64,000 nucleotides of DNA from contig UQKM01000011.1 of the NCBI GenBank assembly GCA_900541685.1, positions 1 through 64,000 of the forward strand. The letters are read 5' to 3'. The DNA is from an uncultured Collinsella sp. (lineage in GTDB: Bacteria; Actinomycetota; Coriobacteriia; Coriobacteriales; Coriobacteriaceae). This document shows, one piece after another, positions 8,532 through 17,101 of the stretch. Below the pieces are notes generated by a model. The model saw only the letters and a list, made by a program, of their open reading frames with translations, did no database searches and had not been told where the DNA came from. Both the position numbers and the translations under genes were made by a program. The stretch's first letter is position 1. Each line of letters opens with the position of its first letter.

Positions 8532-8776
8532 TGCCTCCTTCGGATCATGCAGGTCGAACCCGCATCGTATTGCGTAGGATAAGTATCGTTTTGAGTATAC
8601 CCGCGTGTGCGGACAGGCGACCGAACGGTCTGCAAAGTGACGCGAAAGTGGGAGGAATGTCTGGGAGCAGACGGACTCGGAATGGTGCGACGAGGTGTGT
8701 ACGCGCGCCGGAGGCAGGCACCGGAAAGTGTGTCCCGTTCTGAGCCCTTATTCTGGGACGCAGTTTCCGCAGAACC
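8532..8776. other. non-coding stretch upstream of the GH5-like gene
   Basis: I see no supported gene here. The stretch holds the upstream region of the GH5-like gene and an imperfect inverted pair GTCCC...GGGAC at about 8731-8760. An open frame running from 8607 across the tRNA repeats has no ribosome site and translates the tRNA terminators, so I do not call it. Confidence 0.5.
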
Positions 8777-8843
8777 CTACATAAAAGAAAAGGACCCCTT
8801 TGCAGAGGTCCTAGTCAATTCAAGGTGGCGGGGAAGGGAATCG
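8777..8843 (-). repeat. perfect duplicate of the tRNA-Phe 3' end and terminator
   Basis: These 67 bases are identical to 8963-9029. They contain the terminator hairpin and the last 16 or so bases of tRNA-Phe up to the T-loop (GGGAATCG on the + strand). The two copies are 186 bases apart. Complete identity suggests a recent event or ongoing homogenisation. Confidence 0.9.
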
Positions 8844-8962
8844 CGTCCGCGCGCTGCGCGGACGGACCGCTGCGGCGCTTACGCGCCTTGCGAGCTGCGC
8901 TGGCAAACGCTTACGCGTTTACTCAGCTCCGCGCCCTCACGGGGTTCGATTCCGTGCGAGGG
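8844..8962. repeat. hairpin-rich insert between the two tRNA-Phe 3' ends
   Basis: This 119-base GC-rich insert contains GTCCGCGCGCTGCGCGGAC and AAACGCTTACGCGTTT hairpins. It ends with a T-arm-like hairpin holding GGGGTTCGATTCC, the inverted T-loop of the adjacent tRNA-Phe. The arrangement mirrors the tRNA-Leu insert at 2733-2866 despite different primary sequence. Confidence 0.65.
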
Positions 8963-8969
8963 CTACATA

Positions 8970-8998
8970 AAAGAAAAGGACCCCTTTGCAGAGGTCCT
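8970..8998 (-). terminator. intrinsic terminator of tRNA-Phe
   Basis: On the minus strand AGGACCTCT pairs with AGGGGTCCT around a short GCA loop and is followed by TTTTCTTTT. An identical copy exists at 8784-8812. Confidence 0.85.
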
Positions 8999-9011
8999 AG
9001 TCAATTCAAGG

Positions 9012-9084
<73 letters not shown>

Positions 9085-9116
9085 ATTTGAGGTGTGCCTT
9101 GTTTCAAGGCTTGATT

Positions 9117-9144
9117 AGTATAACCAAGGACGCGTTCCGGTCAA
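9117..9144 (-). promoter_or_regulatory. promoter of tRNA-Phe
   Basis: Reading the minus strand, TTGACC and TATACT are separated by 16 bases, with the -10 box about 32 bases before the tRNA 5' end. Confidence 0.7.
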
Positions 9145-9207
9145 CCGAGAATTTCAAAAAAGTTTTTGAGCACAGCCTCGGTTCTTTAAATCGGCACGTC
9201 AGAGGCA

Positions 9208-9495
9208 TCAGCCGGCAGCAAGAAGTTTTTCGCTCAGAGCCGCACGGGCAAACTCACTTGGCGTCATCCCCTCGGCAGCCGCCCGTCGACGAATGGCCTC
9301 CTTCATTCCCAGAGAAATCTTGACCGACAGCGTTGCCGTCCCCTCACCCGAGAGTGGGGGCCGTCCATGCACGATCCCACCAACGGTGTGTTCGCCATCC
9401 GGAAACTCTCCGCGCTCGTACGACTCGCACCACGCGTCAATCATTTCATCCGTTACAACCTGACCATTAGCGGCCGTATACGTCTTGCCCATCAT
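9208..9495 (-). CDS. antitoxin with C-terminal ribbon-helix-helix domain (BrnA-like arrangement)
   Basis: The 95-aa protein has an acidic N-terminal half (DEMIDAWCESYERGEFPDGE) and a C-terminal segment (TATLSVKISLGMKEAIRRRA followed by GMTPSEFARAALSEKL) that looks like a ribbon-helix-helix DNA-binding domain. Its ATG overlaps the TGA of the upstream toxin frame (ATGA at 9492-9495), so translation is coupled. Toxin first, RHH antitoxin second is the BrnTA order. The protein probably neutralises the toxin and represses the pair; this is inference from family behaviour. Confidence 0.75.
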   Translation of the reverse strand: MMGKTYTAANGQVVTDEMIDAWCESYERGEFPDGEHTVGGIVHGRPPLSGEGTATLSVKISLGMKEAIRRRAAAEGMTPSEFARAALSEKLLAAG

Positions 9496-9757
9496 CGACC
9501 CCTTTGCCGAGCCCGTTCAATCTCCTGCCAAAATTTCTTCTGGACTGGAGACAAGGCATGAATGATAAGCCCCCACGGACAAGCTCGACCGCGACAAGCT
9601 CCACGCTTCGTCCGTCTGGGAGCCATCCAATCGCAAGCCATCTCGGCGGCTCGTCCTTCGGCTCGCGACGAATGCACTCAGTAACCGCAAGCCAAGCGCC
9701 AAGCACCTGCTTTTCCGTCAGGTGCTTTTTAGCGTTGGGATGGATCTCAACATCCAT
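9492..9757 (-). pseudogene. RelE/BrnT-like toxin, reading frame broken at a G run
   Basis: Translation starts at ATG 9757 behind a strong GGAGGAG site and gives MDVEIHPNAKKHLTEKQVLG through a plausible small toxin core (PPRWLAIGWLPDGRSVELVAVELVRGG). At the GGGGG run (about 9571-9580) the frame goes out of register. The neighbouring frame continues as LIIHALSPVQKKFWQEIERA and stops exactly where the antitoxin ATG overlaps it, which is the expected end for a coupled pair. One missing G, a sequencing error or a -1 slip on the G run would explain this. Read without a shift, the frame runs on to 9467 and yields an unrelated tail. Confidence 0.65.
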
Positions 9758-9815
9758 GCATCTTCTCCTCCATCTTACCCAATTTCGTATGACGAAAGTC
9801 CGCTGTCGCCAATTC

Positions 9816-10175
9816 TTAAGCCGGCACGCGTTGGAGAGCAGGGGTCGAAACAATGATTGAAGGACGCTCTAGTACGGCCCAGGCGCCGGGGCAGGAGCAC
9901 ATACGCCAGGGACGTACGTTTTCGTAGCATACGAGGACATAGCCACGTGCATCGATAAAGGCGATATCGATGGGATAGGCCATAAAACACGTATGGACCG
10001 AAGAGCAGCGTGGAAATGCCATGACGAGCGGCAGACCGTTGGCGGCAACCGGACACCGTCCCAGCATGCCGCGCAGGCGCACGGCAAACGACTCCGCCAC
10101 CGCAAACTCGGCCGGCGTCCAGCCCAGCCTATTGAGTGCCCGCGCGTAGGCGATGTAGGACGAGACCGCGGTCAC
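9816..10175 (-). CDS. DUF192 family protein at the end of the Tad operon
   Basis: About 119 aa from a GTG at 10175 that overlaps the TGA of the preceding TadE-like gene (GTGA), with a G-rich ribosome site upstream. The core (AVRLRGMLGRCPVAANGLPLVM, then CSSVHTCFMAYPIDIAFIDARG) matches DUF192, a small beta-barrel domain of unknown function with the conserved G-M and cysteine/histidine patches. It has no signal peptide. Its position as the last cistron of the pilus operon suggests a link to pilus biogenesis, but this is unproven. Confidence 0.8.
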   Translation of the reverse strand: MTAVSSYIAYARALNRLGWTPAEFAVAESFAVRLRGMLGRCPVAANGLPLVMAFPRCSSVHTCFMAYPIDIAFIDARGYVLVCYENVRPWRMCSCPGAWAVLERPSIIVSTPALQRVPA

Positions 10176-10648
10176 ATGACCACCCCCGGACGCCATGGAT
10201 CGACCGTCACCGCGCGCTCGTGCGACAACGTTGTCGGCGCCCCCAGCGGAACGCCAGCGATGCTGAGAGAAGTCGGCCACGGCTCATAGTGCATGGTGCA
10301 GGTGTAGGTCCTAAACGTACCGGATAGGGAGAGCAGGCCACCATCCGATGCCTCCGCGCCTTGCTCGCTCGACACTTCGATCTGCAAGTCATAGCCTTCC
10401 ATGGCATTCAGAATTTGAGTCCGGACCGTCGCCGAGGCATCGACAGAGCTTTCGTCGCCCTCCCCGCTCGGCGCCACGGCGTGCGCCAACACGATGTCGG
10501 GCACCACGCGGTCGAAGCGCGCGACAGCGCTGGCATAGATCATGACGTTGTATACGATGAGTGCCAGCACCAGCAAAACGGGCGTAACCACTGTTATCTC
10601 CACCGTCGCTTGGGCGCGCTCCTCGCGCAGACGCATGCGGATACTCAT
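10172..10648 (-). CDS. TadE-like pseudopilin
   Basis: The 158-aa protein starts at ATG 10648, which shares a base with the stop of the upstream TadG-like gene (TAATG). It has the class III prepilin layout: a charged leader (MSIRMRLREERAQ), then ATVEITVVTPVLLVLALIVY, where cleavage before ATVE and the glutamate at +4/+5 fit TadE-type processing although the residue before the site is not the usual glycine. The remainder is a predicted extracytoplasmic domain. It is probably a minor pilin of the Flp fibre. Confidence 0.8.
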   Translation of the reverse strand: MSIRMRLREERAQATVEITVVTPVLLVLALIVYNVMIYASAVARFDRVVPDIVLAHAVAPSGEGDESSVDASATVRTQILNAMEGYDLQIEVSSEQGAEASDGGLLSLSGTFRTYTCTMHYEPWPTSLSIAGVPLGAPTTLSHERAVTVDPWRPGVVM

Positions 10649-12801
10649 TACGACCCACCGCCCAGAGCGCCAACCAGCGTGGCGACATCGACGGTGAGCG
10701 GGATGGAGCCGCCGCCGGGCAGAGGAATCTCCGCAAGCGTGAACACCGTACCGCTGATGGTGCGTTCGACTTGATATTCCAACGCCTCGCAAAGCGCCTT
10801 GGGATCGGTCACGCCCAACGGAATACTTCGCAGTTTGTCTTGCGCTTGAGAGAGACCAGCAATGTCAGACCCCGGGCTCTTAATGACGTTGGCGGAATCA
10901 GTCAGCACCGGCTTTCGCAGGCGCAAGTCGCACGGTTCCAAACCCAGCGCCGCCACGGACGCCGAAACGGTATCGCCGAGCCACGATGCGATGGAGCCCA
11001 ACGCGCCGCTGCCCCCTCCTAGGCCTTTAATCATCTCGTCCATAAGTTCGTCGGCCGAACCTTGGATGTCTCCGTATCCCACAAGCAGCCGTCCCCAGAC
11101 ATCCATGACGCCGTCGAGTACGCCGGCAACGCCACCCGAGCGTTCCTTCAATGTCGAGAAAAATCGCGAAAGCACGTTGTTTTGCGCCGTCGCCTCATCG
11201 GGCGCCAGCACCGCGGCAGAGATGGCACCGCGATCGCCAAGCCTGACTGCCGTGTTAAACGAAGAGTTGAGCTCATCGGGGCTCGAGATGGCACCCGAAA
11301 CCGCAAAGGCAACCACGCCGTTGCGACCGGGCGGAGCGATACGTGGACGCTCGCCCGAAAGCGCTTTGATGGCCTGGTCAAACGCATTGCTCGCACGGTC
11401 GGTCTCGTCTTCGGTCTGACGTTCGAGCTCGAGCTCTTTGTTGCGGCATTCGACGTAGCCTTCCAGGGCGTCTTTGAACTTGTCAAAGTGATACTCGAAG
11501 CCGTTTTCGATCGATGTAGAAGGAGCGGCGACGGCACCCAGTGTCTTGACTCCAAAATGGCAGCGGTCGCATGCTTCTCTCCCGTCAAAGTCAGCAACCG
11601 ATGACAGTCCTCCCGGCGCTCCCTTTTTATAGTTTGGGCAGCCAGTTCCATAATGGATGTACGTCTTGCCGTCATTGCTGCTCGTCGGCCACGCGGCATC
11701 GGTATAAAGATCGCTCGCCCTGGCCTCGTCCGCGTTGCGCGGCAGCAGCGGCAGGTCCGCGACGACGCTCGTGCCGTCGTCCACGATGGAGGCTCGCCCG
11801 AGCTCTTCACCGGCATACCGATAGAACGCCTTTCGAGCGGCAGACTCCGCCTGCATCTCGACACCGCTTCCAAGCGGCTTTTCGTTAGCAAGGCGCTGAC
11901 GGTAATATGTTCTCGCTCGGTCAAGCGCCACCTGGGGCTCCCACGTGACGCTCGATGCGTAATGTGGGTTGAGCTCGCCCGGCAGCGACGCCAGCTTCTT
12001 CGCGCGCTCCCACATGCACGAACGGCCACCAATCGTGCCCTTGTCCGACCCGCCGCAGTCCGCAAGCCAGGCGCGCTCTTTTGCTTTCGCCGTATCCTCA
12101 GAAGCCTCCTTCAACTTTTTGGCTGCGAGCTCTAAATCATCTGACGCATCTTTAATGGCATCGGTCGAGATCTCGGAACCCTCGAGCGCAACAAAATCAG
12201 ACTCGGATGTCCTGGGCACGGCAAGCGCCGTACCGGTATAGGTCACACTATCGGTATCCTGCGCCGACACCGCCTGCGTGGCACGCGCGGCGATCAGATA
12301 CGGCAGAGCCGTCTCGATTTTCTGTAAGCCTTCCGATGCGCTTTTTGCAAACTTGTTGCGCGTTTTAATGATCTCAATCCCGGTGTCGACCATATTGCCG
12401 GCAACTGGTTCGGCACCCGGGATGAGGATGGCGACCAGGCCCGTCCCGATCGTGGCAAACCCCGCCAGCCCCAGACTCAAGATGCTCGCATCAACCACCG
12501 TGGCAGCCGTGTGATAGGACGACACTACGTTGGCACCCGCCAGCGCGCCGCTATCGGCCGCCACCTGGGTATCCCCGGCACGCGACATGCTCCATATCGC
12601 CGCCGTCGACGAAAACAGCAGCGTGAGCACCACCAAGATGACCACCGCAGAGGAGAGCGTGGTGTAGGCACCGTCTTCGATAAACAGATCGACACCGGCT
12701 CGACCCATAAAGCCGCCTCGCTTGCGATGGCAGCTCGGACGGCACGTCAAAACGCGTCTAGACCAGAAACGCTTAATCCCATGTAGCAATCCACGAATCA
12801 T
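10648..12801 (-). CDS. TadG-like pilus-associated protein
   Basis: About 717 aa. After a basic leader the sequence EDGAYTTLSSAVVILVVLTLL provides a pseudopilin-like membrane segment, followed by QVAADSGALAGANVV, which is typical of TadG/TadE-associated proteins. A second hydrophobic segment (SLGLAGFATIGTGLVAIL) follows. The rest is a long extracytoplasmic region with a cysteine cluster (CPNYKKGAPGG, CDRCHFG) and charged helical stretches. I chose ATG 12801, which overlaps the upstream gene by 29 bases; ATG 12708 (MGRAGVDLFIEDG) is the alternative. No von Willebrand domain is evident, unlike classical TadG. Confidence 0.72.
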   Translation of the reverse strand: MIRGLLHGIKRFWSRRVLTCRPSCHRKRGGFMGRAGVDLFIEDGAYTTLSSAVVILVVLTLLFSSTAAIWSMSRAGDTQVAADSGALAGANVVSSYHTAATVVDASILSLGLAGFATIGTGLVAILIPGAEPVAGNMVDTGIEIIKTRNKFAKSASEGLQKIETALPYLIAARATQAVSAQDTDSVTYTGTALAVPRTSESDFVALEGSEISTDAIKDASDDLELAAKKLKEASEDTAKAKERAWLADCGGSDKGTIGGRSCMWERAKKLASLPGELNPHYASSVTWEPQVALDRARTYYRQRLANEKPLGSGVEMQAESAARKAFYRYAGEELGRASIVDDGTSVVADLPLLPRNADEARASDLYTDAAWPTSSNDGKTYIHYGTGCPNYKKGAPGGLSSVADFDGREACDRCHFGVKTLGAVAAPSTSIENGFEYHFDKFKDALEGYVECRNKELELERQTEDETDRASNAFDQAIKALSGERPRIAPPGRNGVVAFAVSGAISSPDELNSSFNTAVRLGDRGAISAAVLAPDEATAQNNVLSRFFSTLKERSGGVAGVLDGVMDVWGRLLVGYGDIQGSADELMDEMIKGLGGGSGALGSIASWLGDTVSASVAALGLEPCDLRLRKPVLTDSANVIKSPGSDIAGLSQAQDKLRSIPLGVTDPKALCEALEYQVERTISGTVFTLAEIPLPGGGSIPLTVDVATLVGALGGGS

Positions 12802-13309
12802 AGTCTCCCTCCAGCCATTCGGGACGCGATTGATACGAGACATCGACTTTGAGCTCAACGTAGCCGCCCTCGGCGGTACCACCCATAGCCTGCGCAAACG
12901 CACCGATCACAGGCAACGGCTTGACCTCGCCGGAAACGGACACGGACGAGACGCTACCCGCATCTGCCCGGCCAAGCTCGATATCCCACGACAACGGCCC
13001 GCCGGCATGAAAGATCGAAACGTTGGGCACTGCGGCAAGCCGGCGGCGGGTAAACTCCTTAAGATCGTCGTCCTCCGCCGTCGTCGTGGTCATGAGCCGC
13101 GCGGTCTCGGCGGCGGCAGACTCCATGACCGCGCGCGTATAGAGCAGGCACACCGGTTGCAGTGCGAGAAGGATGAGCGTCAGAAACGTCGGCAGCAAAA
13201 AAGCGGCCTCGACCGTTGACTGCGCCCGGTCCTCACGCGCGATATCAATACAACGCGATGTCCTTAGCGCCCGCAGCGGCGTCGATAACCGATGTCGAGG
13301 CAACGCCAT
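12773..13309 (-). CDS. TadE-like pseudopilin
   Basis: The conserved part begins at EDRAQSTVEAAFLLPTFLTL, a TadE processing region and membrane helix, and continues as an extracytoplasmic domain of about 130 aa. The start is uncertain. ATG 13309 overlaps the previous gene by 65 bases and gives a long basic leader; an unusual start nearer IDIAREDRAQ (about 13240) would fit the neighbouring stop better. It sits between two other pilin-like genes and probably encodes a minor pilin. Confidence 0.75.
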   Translation of the reverse strand: MALPRHRLSTPLRALRTSRCIDIAREDRAQSTVEAAFLLPTFLTLILLALQPVCLLYTRAVMESAAAETARLMTTTTAEDDDLKEFTRRRLAAVPNVSIFHAGGPLSWDIELGRADAGSVSSVSVSGEVKPLPVIGAFAQAMGGTAEGGYVELKVDVSYQSRPEWLEGDYDSWIATWD

Positions 13310-13463
13310 GGGATGCCGCCCACTCAACCAGCGCCGCCAAGCGCCCATCGGTGCCAGCGCGCCAAAGCCCCGCGATCGCCAGCACGATCGATAACAGCGC
13401 CACCGTGACGATGGCGTATTCCACAGTCGCTTGGGCAACCTCTTCACGCAGAACGCCATGCAT
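13245..13463 (-). CDS. small TadE/Flp-type pilin-like protein
   Basis: The 72-aa product starts at ATG 13463 behind an AAGGAGGG site. The leader MHGVLREEVAQ is followed by ATVEYAIVTVALLSIVLAIA, the same processing region plus helix as in Flp pilins but with alanine in place of the glycine before the cleavage site. A short polar tail follows. It may be a second major or minor pilin. Its stop lies inside the region where the next TadE gene must begin. Confidence 0.78.
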   Translation of the reverse strand: MHGVLREEVAQATVEYAIVTVALLSIVLAIAGLWRAGTDGRLAALVEWAASHGVASTSVIDAAAGAKDIALY

Positions 13464-13464
13464 T

Positions 13465-14028
13465 TCACGATCCCTCCTTTGAGCTTATTGTTTGCGGGAC
13501 CAGGCGCACGGCGCGCAGACGACACGAAGCATCGCCAGTATCCGCGGCAACCGTCACCATATCGACCCAGCCGCGTCCGTCACGCACGATGGCGCCCCAC
13601 ACGTTTCCCTTGATGTCGAGATAGCCGCTCAGAGCAAGTTGCGCCGTGGGTACCTCGCGATAGGAACGCAGCACATCCGCCGCCGCTTCGGTCATCGGTC
13701 GGTCCTCGGACCATGCAAGCCGGACCACAATCGCGTTGCCCCCAGGCGAATCCGTCGCAGTGCCAGACCGCTTGTCGAGCGTCCGCAGAAAGGTTTGCGC
13801 CGTGACAGCGACATCCGAATCGTCCGCATCTCGCATCTCATCTTTTTGAGACGCCACCGCCGAATCTGAGCCCAAATCGGAGGCGGTCCCAGGACGCTGC
13901 TGCCGCGCGGCGTTAAGCCCCCAAAGCACCGCCGCTATCGCCACGGTCAGGCAAGCAAACACCAGCAGCACCCCGACGGGGCGCTCGCCCTCTACAGGCT
14001 GTTGATGCCCTCGCTGATAGCGTTCCAT
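13465..14028 (-). CDS. membrane-anchored protein of unknown function in the Tad operon
   Basis: The 187-aa protein has one N-terminal membrane helix (VGVLLVFACLTVAIAAVLWGL) and an extracytoplasmic domain with no family I recognise. Its start overlaps the Flp pilin gene by 37 bases and its stop is one base from the next pilin gene, so it belongs to the pilus operon. The outward domain (QTFLRTLDKRSG onward, NVWGAIVRDGRGWVDMVTVA) looks compact. A role in pilus assembly or anchoring is only an inference from position. Confidence 0.7.
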   Translation of the reverse strand: MERYQRGHQQPVEGERPVGVLLVFACLTVAIAAVLWGLNAARQQRPGTASDLGSDSAVASQKDEMRDADDSDVAVTAQTFLRTLDKRSGTATDSPGGNAIVVRLAWSEDRPMTEAAADVLRSYREVPTAQLALSGYLDIKGNVWGAIVRDGRGWVDMVTVAADTGDASCRLRAVRLVPQTISSKEGS

Positions 14029-14225
14029 AGATCTTGGACCTTGCCCTTAAATGCGACGATGGCGATAATCGCGATCACCACGAGCACGCCGACCAAGATG
14101 GCATACTCGGTGGTACCCTGCGCACTCTCCTCCTGCAATAGTTCCTTGGCGCGCTGACGAACATGTGCCGCCCGGCAAAACGCCCAGCCCTGCACCTTGC
14201 CAGCAGTGTCAGTCATCGTGTTCAT
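13992..14225 (-). CDS. flp: Flp (class III, type IVb) major pilin
   Basis: The 77-aa prepilin has a 37-residue leader ending EESAQG, then TTEYAILVGVLVVIAIIAIV. Cleavage after the glycine would give a short mature pilin with glutamate at position 3 and tyrosine at 4, matching the Flp motif. The ATG at 14225 has a GGGAGG site. It follows tadC by only ten bases. A prepilin peptidase (TadV) gene is not in the window. Confidence 0.92.
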   Translation of the reverse strand: MNTMTDTAGKVQGWAFCRAAHVRQRAKELLQEESAQGTTEYAILVGVLVVIAIIAIVAFKGKVQDLWNAISEGINSL

Positions 14226-14235
14226 GTATTCCTCC

Positions 14236-14877
14236 CTACATCATCCCGCCTGCTCCCAGCAGCGGGCCCAATATGGACAGAAGCAACGCCGGCAAGATGA
14301 GCGTGCCGGTGGGAATCAGCAGCTTGACGGGCGCACGCTCGATCTCGCGCTCGACTGCGGCGCGATGGGCCGCACGGATCTCGCGACTTTGAGCAGCCAG
14401 CGTCTCGGCCAGCGGAGCGCCCAGGGCAAGCGCCTGCCCCACCGTGATGGCAAAGGTCTCGAGCGCCCTCACGTCCAAATCACGCGCGGCAGCCAACAGC
14501 TCGGCCTCGCGCGTCCCCACGCCCACCTGCCACGCCATGCAGGCTCGCTCAAGACGGACGGCCAGCACCGACCGACGATTGGCGCAGAAAATCTCGAGCG
14601 CCGCGTCAAACGAAAGGCCGGCAGAAAGCCCTAGGCGCACCACGTCGATCATCTCGGACACCTCACCGAGCGACACCCGCGCCGGGCCGCCCGCCCCAAT
14701 CGCGTCCTTCATTCGCGCGGTCAGGGCATCAATCACCGAGCGGCCCGCAGCAATGACCAGCACCGCTTCACGCTTGCATGTCTCTGCAATCTTGCGAGCA
14801 TCCGCACGCTCCAAACCTGTCGCGACAAATACGCTCAGGGCACACAGACAAGCCGCGACCCCGACCAGGGCGCTCAT
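14236..14877 (-). CDS. tadC: Tad pilus inner-membrane protein TadC
   Basis: The 213-aa protein is a type II secretion system F-domain protein: EMIDVVRLGLSAGLSFDAALE and the AITVGQALALGAPLAETLAAQ repeat, then paired C-terminal membrane helices (LLIPTGTLILPALLLSILGPLL). The ATG at 14877 overlaps the tadB stop as ATGA. With TadB it should form the platform on which the TadA ATPase acts. It is shorter than many TadC proteins. Confidence 0.85.
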   Translation of the reverse strand: MSALVGVAACLCALSVFVATGLERADARKIAETCKREAVLVIAAGRSVIDALTARMKDAIGAGGPARVSLGEVSEMIDVVRLGLSAGLSFDAALEIFCANRRSVLAVRLERACMAWQVGVGTREAELLAAARDLDVRALETFAITVGQALALGAPLAETLAAQSREIRAAHRAAVEREIERAPVKLLIPTGTLILPALLLSILGPLLGAGGMM

Positions 14878-15800
14878 AACTCCACCCGCATAATGCGCCG
14901 GATAACTACCAGGGCAACGACGTTGAGGGCAAGTCCCAGCACCACGGCGCCCGCACCAGCCGGCGTCGCAAGACCGCGGCGAAAGTCTGCCGAAAGCAAA
15001 GCCAGTACCGCGCACATGCCCGCCGGCATCGCCGCAACCATGTGTGCCGACATACGCGCCTGTGACGTCTTAACGTCCAGACGGCGCTTGAGCTCAATGC
15101 GCTCACCCACCATGCTCGACGCCTCGGACAGCAAGCCGGCAAGCGGAGCCCCGGTACGCTGCGATACTTTGAGCGCCAAGGTGACAAGCGAAAGGCCGGG
15201 GGCATCGATGCGAACGAGTAGGTCATCGAGTGCGTCGGTCGCCGAGATACCGCAATCTATTGCCGCCGCCACCCGCAAAAACTCGGTATGCACCGGCTCT
15301 TGCGCATGGGCGCCCACAAAGCGCATGCCCTGTGCCAGCGAATGCCCCGAGGCAAGCGACATGGATAACGCTGTGAATGCCTCGGGCATGGCCTCTTCTG
15401 CATCGTGTTGCTCGCGCCGGCTCTCAAAGCCATCCCGAGCGGCACCAACGGCAAACGGAGCAACAAGTCCCAAGGCAAATCCGAGGGGCGATAACGACAC
15501 CATCGTTAGTAAAACGCAGCAGACACCGCTCGATAGCAGCAGAAACGCCAAACATCCCGAAGCATCCTCGATCACGAGGCCAAGGCGATGCGCCGGAGCC
15601 AGCGATGCCCACGAACGGGCGATCTTTTTCAGCAGATCGTTTTCCACCAGCTCACGCGGCAGCTTCTCTGCCACCGTCTCGAGCGCCTGACGTGCCAGCT
15701 CCGCCGGCGGTACCTGCGGCACACGAGGTTCCGCCCCGCACGCCGTCGCGACAGAAAGCCCTGCCAAGCCCCCTACGACGAGGGGCACAGCGATCTCCAT
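14874..15800 (-). CDS. tadB: Tad pilus inner-membrane protein TadB
   Basis: The 308-aa protein contains a type II secretion F domain (EEAMPEAFTALSMSLASGHS and SQRTGAPLAGLLSEASSMV), with N-terminal and C-terminal membrane helices. The start lies 28 bases inside tadA. It is the partner of TadC in the pilus assembly platform. Confidence 0.88.
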   Translation of the reverse strand: MEIAVPLVVGGLAGLSVATACGAEPRVPQVPPAELARQALETVAEKLPRELVENDLLKKIARSWASLAPAHRLGLVIEDASGCLAFLLLSSGVCCVLLTMVSLSPLGFALGLVAPFAVGAARDGFESRREQHDAEEAMPEAFTALSMSLASGHSLAQGMRFVGAHAQEPVHTEFLRVAAAIDCGISATDALDDLLVRIDAPGLSLVTLALKVSQRTGAPLAGLLSEASSMVGERIELKRRLDVKTSQARMSAHMVAAMPAGMCAVLALLSADFRRGLATPAGAGAVVLGLALNVVALVVIRRIMRVEL

Positions 15801-17101
15801 TCGTCCACCTCCTCTTGTGTGAGCGTCCCCGACCGCAGGCCTTCTGCGATAAACGGCGGCTCGCGGTCAAGCGTCCAGGTGCGCTCGGCGGCATCGAACG
15901 TCACATAGCGCTCGAGCTCTACGCCGCCCGATGCGGCGCGTCGCACCCCCGAATACGAGGAGACGAAGCGCCTGCCATCGGCGTGGCGCTCGGACATCAC
16001 GATACCGTCGAGCGCCATGGCAATCTGCTCCTCGATGAGCTCACTCGGCAGGTCGATGCCATAACGTGCAAGCAACGTCAGACGCACCACGGTCTCCTGT
16101 TCTGAACCCGCATGAAGTGTGGTGAGCGACCCGTCGTGGCCCGTGTTCATGGCCTGCAACATGTCGCAGCACTCGGCACCGCGCACCTCGCCCACCACGA
16201 TGCGGTCGGGGCGCATGCGCAGGGCATTAGTTACCAGGTCGCGGATCGTCACCGCGCCTTCACCCTCAATTGAAGCCTCGCGCGCCTCTAGGCGCACCAC
16301 GTGCGGATGATGCGCAAACTTGAGCTCGGCAGAGTCCTCGATCGTCACGATGCGCTCGCCGGTGGAAATCTCACATGACAACGCGTTGAGCAGGGTGGTC
16401 TTACCAGATCCCGTGCCTCCCGCAACCGCCAGGTCCTGTCGCAGCGACACCGCGCACGACAGCAGCTGCGCATACCAAAGCGGCAGCGACCCCAGCCCCA
16501 CAAGCTCGTCCAGCGAGCAGATACGGTCCGAGAACTTTCGGATGGTGAGAATGGGTCCGTCAATCGCCACAGGCGGAATCACCGCGTTGACGCGATAGCC
16601 CGTTTTGAGGCGGGCGTTGACGATGGGGCTGCGCTCGTCGATACGGCGGCCAAGTGGCGAGATGATGCGGTCGATAAGCACACGGATCTGTTCATCATCC
16701 TCAAACGCATGCTCGATGGGGTACAAGACGCCGCCGCGTTCAAAGAAAGCCGAGCGGCAGCCGTTGATCATGATCTCGGTAACGGTGTCGTCCTCGATGA
16801 GCGGCTGCAACGGCCCCAAGCCCACCACGTCATCCAAAATCTCGTCGATGATGGTTTCGTGCTCGGGCGTCGCGAGATCGGTCGGCTCCTCAACATTGAG
16901 CGCCGCCTCCACCGCAGGACGCAATTCCGAGCGGGCAAGTGCCGGGTCGATATAGGCGCTGATACGCGCCACTTCGTCGTAACCCATGCGGTCCATCACG
17001 GCGCGCTTGGTGCGTCGTTTCACCGCGCGGCGACGCCCCGCATCTACAGGCGCTGCCGCCGCTGCAGCGCCGGCAGCCTTAATCCTCGTTTGCAGGCTCA
17101 T
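15773..17101 (-). CDS. tadA: Tad pilus assembly ATPase TadA (CpaF)
   Basis: TadA is the secretion ATPase that powers Flp pilus assembly. The 442-aa protein has the Walker A motif [15 protein letters not shown], the aspartate box [14 protein letters not shown], Walker [21 protein letters not shown] and the His box TTLHAGS. The basic N-terminus ([18 protein letters not shown]) precedes the linker domain. Its ATG overlaps the tadZ stop (ATGA). Confidence 0.95.
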   Translation of the reverse strand: MSLQTRIKAAGAAAAAAPVDAGRRRAVKRRTKRAVMDRMGYDEVARISAYIDPALARSELRPAVEAALNVEEPTDLATPEHETIIDEILDDVVGLGPLQPLIEDDTVTEIMINGCRSAFFERGGVLYPIEHAFEDDEQIRVLIDRIISPLGRRIDERSPIVNARLKTGYRVNAVIPPVAIDGPILTIRKFSDRICSLDELVGLGSLPLWYAQLLSCAVSLRQDLAVAGGTGSGKTTLLNALSCEISTGERIVTIEDSAELKFAHHPHVVRLEAREASIEGEGAVTIRDLVTNALRMRPDRIVVGEVRGAECCDMLQAMNTGHDGSLTTLHAGSEQETVVRLTLLARYGIDLPSELIEEQIAMALDGIVMSERHADGRRFVSSYSGVRRAASGGVELERYVTFDAAERTWTLDREPPFIAEGLRSGTLTQEEVDEWRSLCPSS

